Assembly: GCF_900177345.1 (NCBI RefSeq)
Contig: NZ_FWZT01000004.1
Span: 1-64,000, forward strand
Source of the DNA: Pseudobacteriovorax antillogorgiicola
Lineage (GTDB): Bacteria > Bdellovibrionota_B > Oligoflexia > Oligoflexales > Oligoflexaceae
Length of the DNA stretch: 64,000 nucleotides
Reading direction: 5' to 3'
Position numbers and translations under genes: made by a program. Shown piece by piece: positions 7,739 to 16,037 of this stretch (positions within the stretch are counted from its first letter, which is position 1; each line of letters begins with the position of its first letter). The notes below the pieces were generated by a model that did not search any database, was not told the origin of the DNA, and saw nothing but the letters and a program-made list of their open reading frames with translations.

Positions 7739-7751
7739 AGGTGTAACACCT
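7739..7751. promoter_or_regulatory. Palindromic candidate operator upstream of the 7304-7708 gene
   Basis: AGGTGT-A-ACACCT is a perfect 6+6 dyad 30 bp upstream of the start of the minus-strand gene. It is located in the divergent region shared with the regulator-like gene at 7904. A repressor or activator site is plausible, unproven. Confidence 0.4.
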
Positions 7752-7903
7752 CATGGTCGTCTACGGTCATCTAATCGAATCGAAGGAACAATGGCAAGTT
7801 CAATCGGGGATTGTGAACGAAAGACTATAGATAGATTTGCGAATCTGTTTGCAAATTTATCCGAGGTGTTTACCAAGAATTTTTCGATTAGATAGGTGCA
7901 TCA

Positions 7904-8878
7904 TTGATCGACTTTGCCACACTGGAACGCCAACTGATCATCGCACTTCGGGGTTCTCGGACCCAAGGGATGATGAATAAGAAGCTCGGCTATCACTTTA
8001 ATCAGTATTACCGGTGGGAAAGCGGCAAAAAACGCGTAATGTGGACTGATTTCCTAGCTATTTTGAAAGTTGCTGGCAGGAAGACCGTTTTTAAAAATTG
8101 GTTATCACGAATACTATCTTACAACTGTAATCTATCAAAACCTGCCGAGATTTTGGAGAGGCTTAAGGGGGCTGATTCAACCAAAGAGTTTGCCGAAAGG
8201 CTAGGTGTTTCGCGGCACAAGCTCTATCGGTGTTTGGCGGAGGATCAAGAGCCGCCAATTAGGCTATTACTAATGGCTATCTTTAAGGTGAAAATCGGCT
8301 TTCTAGCTGGAGTCTTGGAAGATCTTGTGGGTCTCGATAAGATCGATGAATTCCCTCTGCAAGAAAAAAGTCGTTATCGCCTCAGTGAAATCTTTGCCAG
8401 AGAGCCAATTTTGCCCGCTGTGATCCGCTGTTTGGAATTGGATGACTATGTGAGCCTTGACCGTCATGTGGATGGCCATATAGCGGCTCGCCTTGGGATT
8501 CCTTTGGAGGATGAGCGAAACTATCTGCGCTTGCTGCTAGAGGCCGGAAACTTATCCCTCTCGGGAGCTAAGTATATTGTCAATGATACGACAATTCATT
8601 TCAACGGTTCCTTTGCGCAGCGACAAGATATGAAGCGATTCTGGTTGAAAAAAACAGATGAATCCATCGCTAGCATGAAGGATGGTGATGAATCTGGTTT
8701 TTTCGGGGTCAATATTCTTACTGCCAATGGCGCTGTGAAAGAAAAGATTTCTAAGAAGATCTACGAGTGTTTTTACGAGGTCAGCCAGATCTTAAAGGAA
8801 GAGGACAATGCCAATCCTGAGCACATCCTTGTGGTCAATATGCAAGTCACCGAACCTTTTATTCCACCTTCAGATTGA
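7904..8878 (+). CDS. TIGR02147/DUF4423-like helix-turn-helix protein
   Basis: A 324-residue protein with two helical segments that look like DNA-binding folds: LGYHFNQYYRWESGKKR (residues about 28-44, similar to the XRE helix region) and FAERLGVSRHKLYRCL (about 94-109). The C-terminal block SGFFGVNILTANGAVKEKIS ... HILVVNMQV matches the general shape of the TIGR02147 C-terminus, as in the gene at 5110. The start is TTG 7904, with GGTG seven bases upstream; no better ATG is present. It is divergent from a secreted-protein gene and followed by two further small secreted-protein genes. A regulatory role over these is inferred. Confidence 0.65.
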   Translation: MIDFATLERQLIIALRGSRTQGMMNKKLGYHFNQYYRWESGKKRVMWTDFLAILKVAGRKTVFKNWLSRILSYNCNLSKPAEILERLKGADSTKEFAERLGVSRHKLYRCLAEDQEPPIRLLLMAIFKVKIGFLAGVLEDLVGLDKIDEFPLQEKSRYRLSEIFAREPILPAVIRCLELDDYVSLDRHVDGHIAARLGIPLEDERNYLRLLLEAGNLSLSGAKYIVNDTTIHFNGSFAQRQDMKRFWLKKTDESIASMKDGDESGFFGVNILTANGAVKEKISKKIYECFYEVSQILKEEDNANPEHILVVNMQVTEPFIPPSD

Positions 8879-8962
8879 ACTCTGGCCCCCGATTAGTCTA
8901 TTGCTATCTTATAAACTTGTGGTTTTTGAGAAAGTACTAGATTTGCGATCCCCTCTGCAAAT

Positions 8963-8977
8963 ATGTTCATAGAACAT
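8963..8977. promoter_or_regulatory. Palindrome ATGTTC-ATA-GAACAT upstream of 9065
   Basis: A 6+6 dyad with a 3-base centre, about 90 bp before the small secreted-protein gene at 9065 and 85 bp after the regulator-like gene. Candidate protein-binding site; the owner is unknown. Confidence 0.4.
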
Positions 8978-9064
8978 CCGTGCTTTTGCCTAGAAGCCAT
9001 TGCAATCAAATTTGAGATCTCGTAAGTCTAGTGCAGAGATTCAAACACCACCAAGGAGATTGAG

Positions 9065-9376
9065 ATGATTAAAAAGATACTTTGCATGGCGTCACTTGCG
9101 ATTATGTCGGTAGGAACAGCCCATGGGAAAGAGTGTACACCAGAGGAGTACGTCTCGGGTATTATTGCAACGCCTTATGAAAACCCTTCAAACTGCGATT
9201 TTGTGATCACTGGCTATGAAGCTACAACAGTTACTGGGCTTTGCTTTCCAGACTCGCTTCTAGATGCCGCGAAACGCTTTGCTGACCGCAAGATTCCTGC
9301 AGGAATCGCAGGTTTTTTCCCCAGTGAAGGTGGTAAGACACCTATGAATGTATGCGAACTCTACTGGGAAGACTAA
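9065..9376 (+). CDS. Very small secreted cysteine-containing protein
   Basis: A 103-residue product after a good ribosome binding site (caaggagattgag). The signal peptide is MIKKILCMASLAIMSVGTA, cut near HG-K. The mature part (about 80 residues) carries four cysteines (KECTPEEY, SNCDFVI, GLCFPDS, NVCELYW), which suggests two disulfides. No family is recognised. The next gene, 46 bp downstream in the same direction, also encodes a small secreted protein, so the two may be co-transcribed. Confidence 0.7.
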   Translation: MIKKILCMASLAIMSVGTAHGKECTPEEYVSGIIATPYENPSNCDFVITGYEATTVTGLCFPDSLLDAAKRFADRKIPAGIAGFFPSEGGKTPMNVCELYWED

Positions 9377-9421
9377 GGTCTTTCTTGATTTCTTAGATTA
9401 TCGAACTAAAGGAGAATGAAC

Positions 9422-9856
9422 ATGAGATACTTAGCGACGATCTTAGCAATGGGTATGCTTAGTTCTGCAGCTATGGCAGATGTTGAGAAAACATTCTATA
9501 GCAGCGACGAGCAAACTATAGCATACAGTGGACCCTTTGATGGGAAAGGAATCGCATGGTTTCAAAGAGACTTCTGTCGTGACCAAGGCTTTGAAAAAGC
9601 TGTAGATAGCAAGTCCGAATTTCAGGACTTTGAGCTAGTGTTCGAATACATTACTTGCTCACGATCAGCTCTTACAGAGACGTTCACTTCGGATGACGGG
9701 CGCGCAATTCTTTACTTTGGTCCCAGCGATGGTTTAGGGCTTTCGCGCTTTGAAGATCGCTTTTGCCAAAGTAAAGGCTATCAAACAGGCGTCGATCGGG
9801 ACTACACCCGCTATCTCGATGTGGTTGTATTCCATAGCCTCACCTGTAGCGAATAG
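9422..9856 (+). CDS. Secreted protein made of two tandem copies of a Cys-containing domain
   Basis: ATG 9422 is preferred over ATG 9416 because AAGGAG sits at proper distance only for the former. A signal peptide (MRYLATILAMGMLSSAAMA-D) precedes two about 57-residue repeats: TFYSSDEQTIAYSGPFDGKG ... YITCS and TFTSDDGRAILYFGPSDGLG ... SLTCS. Each repeat contains F(Y/T)S-D, a (S/F)GP-DG turn, an RFC or DFC cysteine followed by a Q-G or K-G-Y turn, and a final TCS. The internal duplication is clear at the protein level. Paired cysteines per repeat suggest one disulfide each. The function is unknown. A terminator hairpin follows. Confidence 0.75.
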   Translation: MRYLATILAMGMLSSAAMADVEKTFYSSDEQTIAYSGPFDGKGIAWFQRDFCRDQGFEKAVDSKSEFQDFELVFEYITCSRSALTETFTSDDGRAILYFGPSDGLGLSRFEDRFCQSKGYQTGVDRDYTRYLDVVVFHSLTCSE

Positions 9857-9867
9857 CCATGTTCTTT

Positions 9868-9887
9868 GAGGAGAGATTGCTCTCCTC
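9868..9887 (+). terminator. Hairpin terminator after the duplicated-domain gene
   Basis: Perfect 8-bp stem GAGGAGAG / CTCTCCTC with loop attg, followed by attt, twelve bases after the stop codon. Confidence 0.7.
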
Positions 9888-10232
9888 ATTTCAGAGTATA
9901 AAGGTTTCTATCCAAGCCTCGAATCCTTTCAAGAAAACAGCATCTTAACGAGTAAGTAAAAATTTTGATAAGTTTTCGAAGATGCTCTCCGAAACGCTTA
10001 GTATAACCACGCAGCGAATACCAAATCATCAACGAAGTAATAATCTGCTACCTACCATCAATCTCCCTGTTAGAGACTTAAGGGAATCTTATTATCTTGT
10101 TTTGGAGTGTTTTGATCATCGGTGAATGTTGTCTACTTGATTTTAGCGGCTATCGAACATGCGCTAAACTTCAAGATGAGAAGAGCACTTCTTGATTTCA
10201 CGCCATAGAGTTTAAGTGACTTTCATGGTTCA

Positions 10233-10296
10233 GGAACGCCCACCCTTTCTGATGGCTCTTGCCAATTGGGTCAGTGGACGAAGGGATGGGCGTTCC
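10233..10296. repeat. Inverted repeat with 17-bp arms
   Basis: Arms GGAACGCCCACCCTTTC (10233-10249) and its near-complement at 10280-10296 differ at two positions, one of which still pairs as G-U in RNA. The loop is 30 bases. It is the strongest dyad in the gene-free stretch and is GC-rich relative to its surroundings. It could be a terminator, a structured RNA or a small repeat element. Confidence 0.7.
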
Positions 10297-10364
10297 AGTG
10301 TATTCAGTCTTAAGTTTGACTAAACTCAAAAGGTATTCTCGATATTCAATGTTGTATATTGCTG

Positions 10365-10450
10365 GGAGTCAGGGCGGGCCACCGCTGGCCGGGGAGCCAG
10401 CGATGTCCTCTTAGGGGTTTACCACGCCGGGGACAAGTCTCGGCGAAGGT
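10365..10450. other. GC-rich block with short dyads, unidentified
   Basis: The block is clearly richer in G and C than the sequence on both sides. It contains GCTGGC-cgggga-GCCAGC (10385-10402). It may be a piece of a dispersed element or the end of a decayed foreign gene; nothing decisive is seen. Confidence 0.4.
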
Positions 10451-10806
10451 ACTGCATTGATTCCTGGGAGCAGACATGTTTTCAATCCACTCCTCTAACA
10501 CCCCTATCGGTTCATCTTTGTAAATTCTTAAGTTGTAGTCATAGCACTGCAAAAGTATTAGTTTTTCTGAGCTACCGCCATCCAAGTTGCTGATTCGCTA
10601 AATCATTCTTTGGTGACTTAGATTTGATGTGGTTTCCAGTTGATGTTTGGATCTTAAAAAATGTTTCAGTCTCTTTAACTTGCAGCTTAGTCTCCATAAG
10701 CGGTCTTCTTTATGAAATTTTCCAAAAACCATCACCATTTCTTTGTTTGAATCTTAACGTTCCTAAAGAGAATAGAGATCAAAACAATCGTAACTTAGGA
10801 GTGCAT

Positions 10807-11256
10807 ATGAAATTCTTGGCCCTGGCTGCGTCTATTGTCGTAGCAAGCTCTGCCTTTGGCGTAACAGCTTATGTGGAACGAGTTGTTGATGGTGATACCG
10901 TGAAAGTTAGCATTGATGGTGACACCGAGACTATGCGCTTAGAGTGTATCGATGCTCCAGAATCGCGCCAGGAATTTGGATACGAGTCGACACGTGCTTT
11001 GACTCGTCTTGTGGAGGGCCGTACGGTGGACTTAGAAATCACCGGTGAAGATCGTTATGGTCGGCTCCTGGGCTTCATCTTTTCGAATGGCCGCGACATT
11101 AACCGCTATCAGGTGCAGCAAGGCCTAGCCTGGAACTATACCCAATACTGCGGCGATGAATATGCAGCTGAAGAAGAGGCGGCGCGGGATGCTGGTCGCG
11201 GCCTGTGGGATGGTGAGGATCCAGAAGCTCCTTGGATATGGCGCCGGAATAACTAG
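10807..11256 (+). CDS. Secreted thermonuclease-like (SNase) nuclease
   Basis: A staphylococcal-nuclease-fold enzyme that hydrolyses DNA or RNA. A frame extends back to 10624, but ATG 10807 follows taggagtgcat and starts a signal peptide (MKFLALAASIVVASSAFG). The SNase core is seen as VERVVDGDTVKV (calcium-binding Asp region), MRLECIDAPES (catalytic Arg and acidic residue) and GEDRYGRLLGFIF (second catalytic Arg). It ends ARDAGRGLWDG, as in many bacterial SNases. At 150 residues it is full length. It probably acts in the periplasm or outside, in nucleic-acid scavenging. It is a single-gene unit with a terminator downstream. Confidence 0.92.
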   Translation: MKFLALAASIVVASSAFGVTAYVERVVDGDTVKVSIDGDTETMRLECIDAPESRQEFGYESTRALTRLVEGRTVDLEITGEDRYGRLLGFIFSNGRDINRYQVQQGLAWNYTQYCGDEYAAEEEAARDAGRGLWDGEDPEAPWIWRRNN

Positions 11257-11321
11257 TGCATTTTATGTGTCCTTTCTTAACCTGCTAGAATAAATACTCA
11301 TAGTCAATTAAACACCTATTC

Positions 11322-11348
11322 AAGGGTCATGACTCTATCATGGCCCTT
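11322..11348 (+). terminator. Rho-independent terminator of the SNase gene
   Basis: 11-bp stem AAGGGTCATGA / TCATGGCCCTT with one T-G pair, 5-base loop, and four T's overlapping and following the stem. Confidence 0.8.
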
Positions 11349-11659
11349 TTCGCTATTCTGCGAGTTCTGTTTAAATTACGTAGAGGAAGGCCTTTCACAG
11401 GTTTCTACAAGAAAAATCTTAATAATCATTAAAAATTATAAAATAAAATTAGTGAAAATAAGATTATTGCTTGTGGTTTTCGTAAACTATCGCTAAATAT
11501 GAGAGCGAATCCCAAACAGCAGTATCAAGTCCCAAATTGGCATGAGGGACCTTTTTTTGACTGTGGGTTTGGTTGTCTGGCCAGTCATATGTTCGAACAG
11601 ACAAGGTTATACGGGTCTAAATTTAAACAGCCTTTGATAAAGTGGTAAGGAGAAGGTAC
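11349..11659. other. Leader/intergenic region of the TonB receptor gene
   Basis: An AT-rich stretch (11400-11500, with aaaattataaaataaaatta) that probably holds the promoter, then a terminator-like hairpin at 11529-11557 upstream of the receptor. No gene is seen. Confidence 0.5.
11529..11557 (+). promoter_or_regulatory. Terminator-like hairpin in the receptor leader (possible attenuator)
   Basis: GTCCC / GGGAC (5 bp, 12-base loop) followed directly by C and seven T's, about 100 bp upstream of the receptor start. Premature termination could control expression. It could also simply end an upstream transcript. Confidence 0.4.
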
Positions 11660-14350
11660 ATGCGTTTAACATCCTTAATCTACGTCCCAGGCTTGCTGGG
11701 AGCCCTGACTCTACCGGCAACCCTCCATGGACAAGAGGAAAGCATCGAGAAACTAGAGGTTACCGGCTCACGTCTGAAGCGAGCGACCCTCGAAACATCG
11801 AGTCCCATCAAGGTTATCGATCGCGAGCAGATCGAAATCAGCGGGGTCACCAGCGTTGGCGACTTGATCCGAAAATCTGCATCGAGTTCTCCGACTGGTA
11901 ACTTCTCGGGCTCAAGCGGCTTCGTGGCATCCGGTGCCGCAACGATCGACCTTCTTGGTCTCGGTTCCGATCGAACCCTTGTCCTTCTCGATGGCAAGCG
12001 AATGCCAATCGACCAAGGCCTAGGTGCCGTTAATATCGATAACATTCCTATCTCTCTCATCGAAAGAATCGAGATCTTATCGGGTGGTGCATCCTCCGTT
12101 TACGGTTCAGATGCTGTTGGTGGTGTAGTCAACATCATCACCAAAAAAGAAGTTGATGGAGCTTTAGTTTCAGTCACGGCTACTGGCACACAAGGTGGCG
12201 GCGGTGAAGAAACTGATATTCAGGCTGCCTTCGGAGGCAAGGTAGGCCCTAACTTCAACTACGTAGTCACCGCAGGTTACAAGGGTCGGCAGCCGATCTA
12301 TAAGCAAAATCGAGACCTAGCCTACGTGAAACGGCCAGAACGAGCTTTCACAGCTGGCAATCCTCCTGCAGGCGGATATTCGTACCGTCCGATCTCTTTG
12401 GATGGTGAAGGAAACTATGTTGTTGGTAACTGGACACCAAGTGAGTCTTGTCCCGCTGAAAATCAGGTGGCTACGGTGCCAGCTAATCCCCTTAATGTTT
12501 ACTGTGCTGGACCCCGCGCTGGCCGCCCTGTGGAACTGATTCCTAAGAAAGAAGAGGCTTATGCATCTGCATTCTTCAACTCATCAATCAGCGATTGGAA
12601 TCTCTCGGGTGTTCTAACCTACAGCAATAGTGTGAACACAACCGACAATGGTGTGTTCTATTCATATGGATACGATCCCTACTCGGGTGCTCAGCCAACG
12701 ATCACGCTAACTGATGCCGAAAAAGCTGGCTTGAACCTGACAGGGGCTGGTGACGTTCAGTTCGTCCAGATTCTCGCACCTATGCCGGGCCAACCGAGCC
12801 GAACCTATATCAATACCAACGAAACCTATGGTAGCAACCTAAAGTTAGAAGGTGATCTGAATAACAACTGGACCATGAGTTCGGCTTTCTCCTACTTCAT
12901 ATCAAATGCTGATCGCGAAGGTAAGAACATTACCAACAAGGATACGCTACAAAGTTTGCTGATAGCTCCCGCTGGATCAACGCCGGAATATAGCCTTATT
13001 GATGCTGATCGCGACCTGTCAGTCATTTCAACAGCTTTTGAAGATTTACAGTCTAGTGAGACGAGTACCCAGGCATCGGCAGATGTCTTCTTCTCTGGTG
13101 AAATCGGTCAGCTCGGTGGCGGAGCATTCAGCCTTGGTGTGGGTGCCTCATTGGTGCAGGAAACCTTTGAGCAGAATCCAGACGAGAAAGATACGCAATT
13201 CAATGAAATAAGCGAATCACCGGTATTTACGGGAACCTTTGCTAATAGTGGTGAGGGCGATCGTAACGTCGGATCGGTATACGCCGAATTTAACGCCCCT
13301 CTGACGGCTGCGGTAGAGCTTGATGGTGCGATTCGTTACGACAACTACTCTGACTTTGGGGATACGACGAACTTTGGCCTCGGAGCGAAAGTTAAGGCAC
13401 TAGATTCTCTTACCTTCCGTGCGAAAGGCTCAACGAGCTACAAGGCTCCATTGCTTTCCTATATCAGTCAAGAGGGTGGCGGTGGCTACTACACCGTGCT
13501 CGATGCACTTAACTGTGAGCAAGAGATCAAGGATAACCAAGTTTGTGACCCAGCGAACCCAACTCGTCAGGTCTATGTAGATAGCAAAGGTAGCGATGAA
13601 CTTCAGCCCGAGACTGGCGTGAGTTACACCGGTGGTTTCATTTTTGAGCCTATCCAAGGTTTAGCGCTTCTTGCTGATTACTACCATGTTGATCTTGAAA
13701 GTACGTTCAAGCAAGACGAGGTCCAGGAAGTTGTAGACGAGTGGTACAAAGATAACGGTCTAGAAGGTAGCAGTGGTGATAACATTAACGGCAACGTTGT
13801 TGGAGTCGATTCTAACGGTATCATTAGCCGAATCAGCCGCCCCTATCGTAATTTAGGTAAACTCCAAGTTCGTGCGGTTAACCTAAGCACCTCTTACCGC
13901 GAAAAGTTTGGTTCCATTCGCTTCGTCTATTCGAATGAGTACTTCCGCATGTTGTCCTATAAGCTACAAGAAGCCGAGGGCAAGGAACTGAAAGAGCAAG
14001 TTGGATACTTTGGCACTCCTGACTACCGGTACAACAATTCCGTGTCACTAGGTTATGACATTCACAGCATGACTGTTCGTGCTCAGACCATCGCTGGAAC
14101 TGAGATCGATCCTGAGGATGCAGATGACGATAGCATCGGTTCTAAAGTAGGTGAGTACACCGAATACGATCTAGCTTACTCCATGAACTCTGCTGGGTTT
14201 GGGAGCCTTCAGATCGGTGTTAACAATGTCTTCGATACCATTGGTGGCATTGAGGATGGCAACTTTCTGAGATCAGAGAGTGTCGAAACAACAAGCCTTT
14301 ATAGCTACACAGGTCGTAGCTATTTTGTGAAGTATACGCAAACCTTCTAA
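11660..14350 (+). CDS. TonB-dependent outer-membrane receptor
   Basis: This protein imports a scarce solute across the outer membrane using TonB/ExbBD energy. The start is ATG 11660 (aaggagaagg upstream) rather than GTG 11642. A signal peptide is followed by the TonB-box-like IEKLEVTGSRLKR. The plug domain comes next (about residues 45-165), with VDREQIEISG-like sequence, GLGSDRTLVLLDGKRMP and the hallmark ASSVYGSDAVGGVVNIITKK. The rest is a 22-strand-type barrel ending SYFVKYTQTF. At about 896 residues it is of normal length for the large oligomer/peptide-type receptors. The substrate is unknown; no transporter genes adjoin it. A strong terminator follows. Confidence 0.92.
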   Translation: MRLTSLIYVPGLLGALTLPATLHGQEESIEKLEVTGSRLKRATLETSSPIKVIDREQIEISGVTSVGDLIRKSASSSPTGNFSGSSGFVASGAATIDLLGLGSDRTLVLLDGKRMPIDQGLGAVNIDNIPISLIERIEILSGGASSVYGSDAVGGVVNIITKKEVDGALVSVTATGTQGGGGEETDIQAAFGGKVGPNFNYVVTAGYKGRQPIYKQNRDLAYVKRPERAFTAGNPPAGGYSYRPISLDGEGNYVVGNWTPSESCPAENQVATVPANPLNVYCAGPRAGRPVELIPKKEEAYASAFFNSSISDWNLSGVLTYSNSVNTTDNGVFYSYGYDPYSGAQPTITLTDAEKAGLNLTGAGDVQFVQILAPMPGQPSRTYINTNETYGSNLKLEGDLNNNWTMSSAFSYFISNADREGKNITNKDTLQSLLIAPAGSTPEYSLIDADRDLSVISTAFEDLQSSETSTQASADVFFSGEIGQLGGGAFSLGVGASLVQETFEQNPDEKDTQFNEISESPVFTGTFANSGEGDRNVGSVYAEFNAPLTAAVELDGAIRYDNYSDFGDTTNFGLGAKVKALDSLTFRAKGSTSYKAPLLSYISQEGGGGYYTVLDALNCEQEIKDNQVCDPANPTRQVYVDSKGSDELQPETGVSYTGGFIFEPIQGLALLADYYHVDLESTFKQDEVQEVVDEWYKDNGLEGSSGDNINGNVVGVDSNGIISRISRPYRNLGKLQVRAVNLSTSYREKFGSIRFVYSNEYFRMLSYKLQEAEGKELKEQVGYFGTPDYRYNNSVSLGYDIHSMTVRAQTIAGTEIDPEDADDDSIGSKVGEYTEYDLAYSMNSAGFGSLQIGVNNVFDTIGGIEDGNFLRSESVETTSLYSYTGRSYFVKYTQTF

Positions 14351-14360
14351 GTTACTCATG

Positions 14361-14386
14361 AGGGAGTGGTGCTCAAACCACTCCCT
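14361..14386 (+). terminator. Rho-independent terminator of the TonB receptor gene
   Basis: Perfect 10-bp stem AGGGAGTGGT / ACCACTCCCT, loop gctcaa, followed by gtttctttctt. Confidence 0.85.
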
Positions 14387-14611
14387 GTTTCTTTCTTACT
14401 GAACGTAAAGATTCCTCCCGGGTGCCCGCACTTAATATTTCCAAATACAACCTTTTCGCTCTCAACACCATGCTGAACCACCGCTGAATGGTGCAAACGG
14501 CCTAAATTAAGTGATCAAATTCGAGTAAACTACACGTCAATCTAACTATTTATAGTAATCTGTGCGAATGGTACAAAAAAAGTATTAAATCAGGGTCTCC
14601 AGAGTCCGAGT

Positions 14612-14626
14612 CTCCTACATAGGAGG
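14612..14626 (+). promoter_or_regulatory. Hairpin that pairs with the Shine-Dalgarno of the first relay gene
   Basis: CTCCT-acat-AGGAG forms a 5-bp stem in which the right arm is the ribosome binding site (AGGAGG, 14621-14626) of the gene at 14633. Translation of the first gene of the signalling operon could be held back by this fold. Confidence 0.4.
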
Positions 14627-14632
14627 GTCAAA

Positions 14633-15016
14633 ATGATATTGATTGTCGACGATGAAGAAGATGTTCGTCAGGTTACCATAGCCTTACTTGGAGTCGATGA
14701 GCCAGCTGTTGCTGAGGCGGCAGATGGGTTTGAGGCTTGGGAAAAAGCTGCGTCTCAAAAATTTGATTTGATTATCTGTGATTATCATATGCCTCATTGC
14801 GATGGCCTAAAGTTTGCGAGTACTGTCAGGCAAAAAGAGAACCCAAATCGAGACACACCCATCATTCTGATTTCGGGCTACATCGGTTCTCTACCTGAAG
14901 AGGAGTCGCTAGAGAATATTTACTTTATTAGCAAGCCAGTGAGCGAGGGGCAGCTACATCGTATGATCCGTATCGTTACTGGTGGGGCCATAAATCCTAT
15001 GCGGAAAGGGGCTTAG
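14633..15016 (+). CDS. Stand-alone response-regulator receiver (REC) protein
   Basis: A phospho-acceptor domain without an output domain. The acidic pair is in LIVDDEED (D6/D7), the phospho-Asp is D50 in IICDYHMP, the switch Ser is S81 and the conserved Lys is K101 (ISKPVS). All key residues are intact. It heads a tightly packed operon: its stop codon is followed directly by the ATG of the HPt-REC gene. It resembles the single REC protein at 60418 in its C-terminal segment (KPxxxxxxHRxI), so the two may be paralogues. A CheY-like or Spo0F-like shuttle role is inferred. Confidence 0.9.
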   Translation: MILIVDDEEDVRQVTIALLGVDEPAVAEAADGFEAWEKAASQKFDLIICDYHMPHCDGLKFASTVRQKENPNRDTPIILISGYIGSLPEEESLENIYFISKPVSEGQLHRMIRIVTGGAINPMRKGA

Positions 15017-16021
15017 ATGAGCCAAGTTGATATCCGCAGGGAGTTTATCGAGGAAGCCACAGAACTCATTGAGGATTGCGAAGTCGCTCTCACTAATTTG
15101 AGTAAGCAATCGTATAATCCAGAAGCTGTGGATCGATTATTTCGCGACCTTCATACGGTGAAAGGGTCTGCAGGGGTTGTGGGCTTCAGCAAGCTTTCTG
15201 AATTTGTTCATGCCGTCGAAGACGCCGTGAACCTGTATCGCGAGCAGGGTAAGATTCCCGACCAGTCGCTCACCATCTTAGTGGAAGCCAATGACTGGAT
15301 CGCTTTCTGGCTGGAGAAGCTGGCCGATGATATGGACTACTGTCCGGGAGACGTTGAGCTTCTCGACCATCTGAACATGCTGAAAGTTAAGGAAAATATT
15401 GATCTTCGTGTTGAGCTGAAGGATAACGCTCCTAGTTTTGGAACTTTCGAAGATGAGCCTTCAGAGGACAATCAACCGACAGTGATGCTCGTGGATGACG
15501 AGCCTACCATGTTACAGATTTTAGAAACCTACTTGAGCGATCTGCCTGTAAACTTCGTAAAGGCTAACTCAGCGCAAGAGGGGCTTGAACAATTCAACAA
15601 GAACGAAGTTGATGTCATAGTCTCTGACCTGCGAATGCCCGATATGAACGGTGTGGATTTTATCACTGAAGTTCGTAAAAGGGATCAGAAGGTCGAGGTC
15701 GTTTTTTTCTCGGCTCATGCAAATCGACAAAGCTTAGAGCAATTTATCAAGCTTCGAACTTTTGCCTTTATCGATAAGAGTGAAAGTCGTATCGAAATCC
15801 TCAATACAGTGGCAAATGCTGTCAAAACTAAGCGGGTGGCCGATGCCTTAGCTTGTTTGACGAAACTTAATTTTGAAATCTACCTCGATTTCAATCTGCT
15901 TCGTAATGGCAAGCCAGTAGAAGATAGAATCCAGAGTAAACTTGAGAAAGTCGCTAAGTTAACATCAATTATTTCTGATCCAGAACTAGTATTGGGAATG
16001 GATTTAAAAAGGATAGCTTAG
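15017..16021 (+). CDS. HPt-REC phosphotransfer protein
   Basis: The N-terminal HPt domain (residues about 1-115) carries the phospho-histidine in DLHTVKGSAG (H46). The middle receiver (about 155-270) has MLVDDEP, phospho-Asp in IVSDLRMPD, and a final F-I-D-K Lys. A C-terminal helical tail of about 60 residues is unassigned. HPt and REC in one chain, with the HPt first, resembles the N-terminal part of CheA-like or Rcs-type relays. It probably passes phosphate between the kinase at 17033 and the REC proteins of the operon (inference). No gap to the preceding gene and 16 bp to the next. Confidence 0.88.
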   Translation: MSQVDIRREFIEEATELIEDCEVALTNLSKQSYNPEAVDRLFRDLHTVKGSAGVVGFSKLSEFVHAVEDAVNLYREQGKIPDQSLTILVEANDWIAFWLEKLADDMDYCPGDVELLDHLNMLKVKENIDLRVELKDNAPSFGTFEDEPSEDNQPTVMLVDDEPTMLQILETYLSDLPVNFVKANSAQEGLEQFNKNEVDVIVSDLRMPDMNGVDFITEVRKRDQKVEVVFFSAHANRQSLEQFIKLRTFAFIDKSESRIEILNTVANAVKTKRVADALACLTKLNFEIYLDFNLLRNGKPVEDRIQSKLEKVAKLTSIISDPELVLGMDLKRIA

Positions 16022-16037
16022 ATAAAAGGAGTTCGCT

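Larger units (their letters stand above)
9888..10806. other. Long stretch without a confident gene
   Basis: About 920 bp. It contains a long near-perfect inverted repeat at 10233-10296 and a locally GC-rich block with its own dyads near 10365-10450. A minus-strand frame at 10346-10585 (79 residues) runs through the GC-rich block; it has no recognised domain and no convincing ribosome binding site, so I do not call it a gene. The last 200 bp are AT-rich leader DNA for the nuclease gene at 10807. Confidence 0.6.

Noticed and set aside
8963-8977. LexA/SOS box
   Set aside because: The dyad ATGTTC-ATA-GAACAT has the right general look but does not match a box I can defend for this group.
10346-10585. 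Minus-strand ORF of 79 residues
   Set aside because: No ribosome binding site, no domain, and its C-terminal part only translates the GC-rich block.
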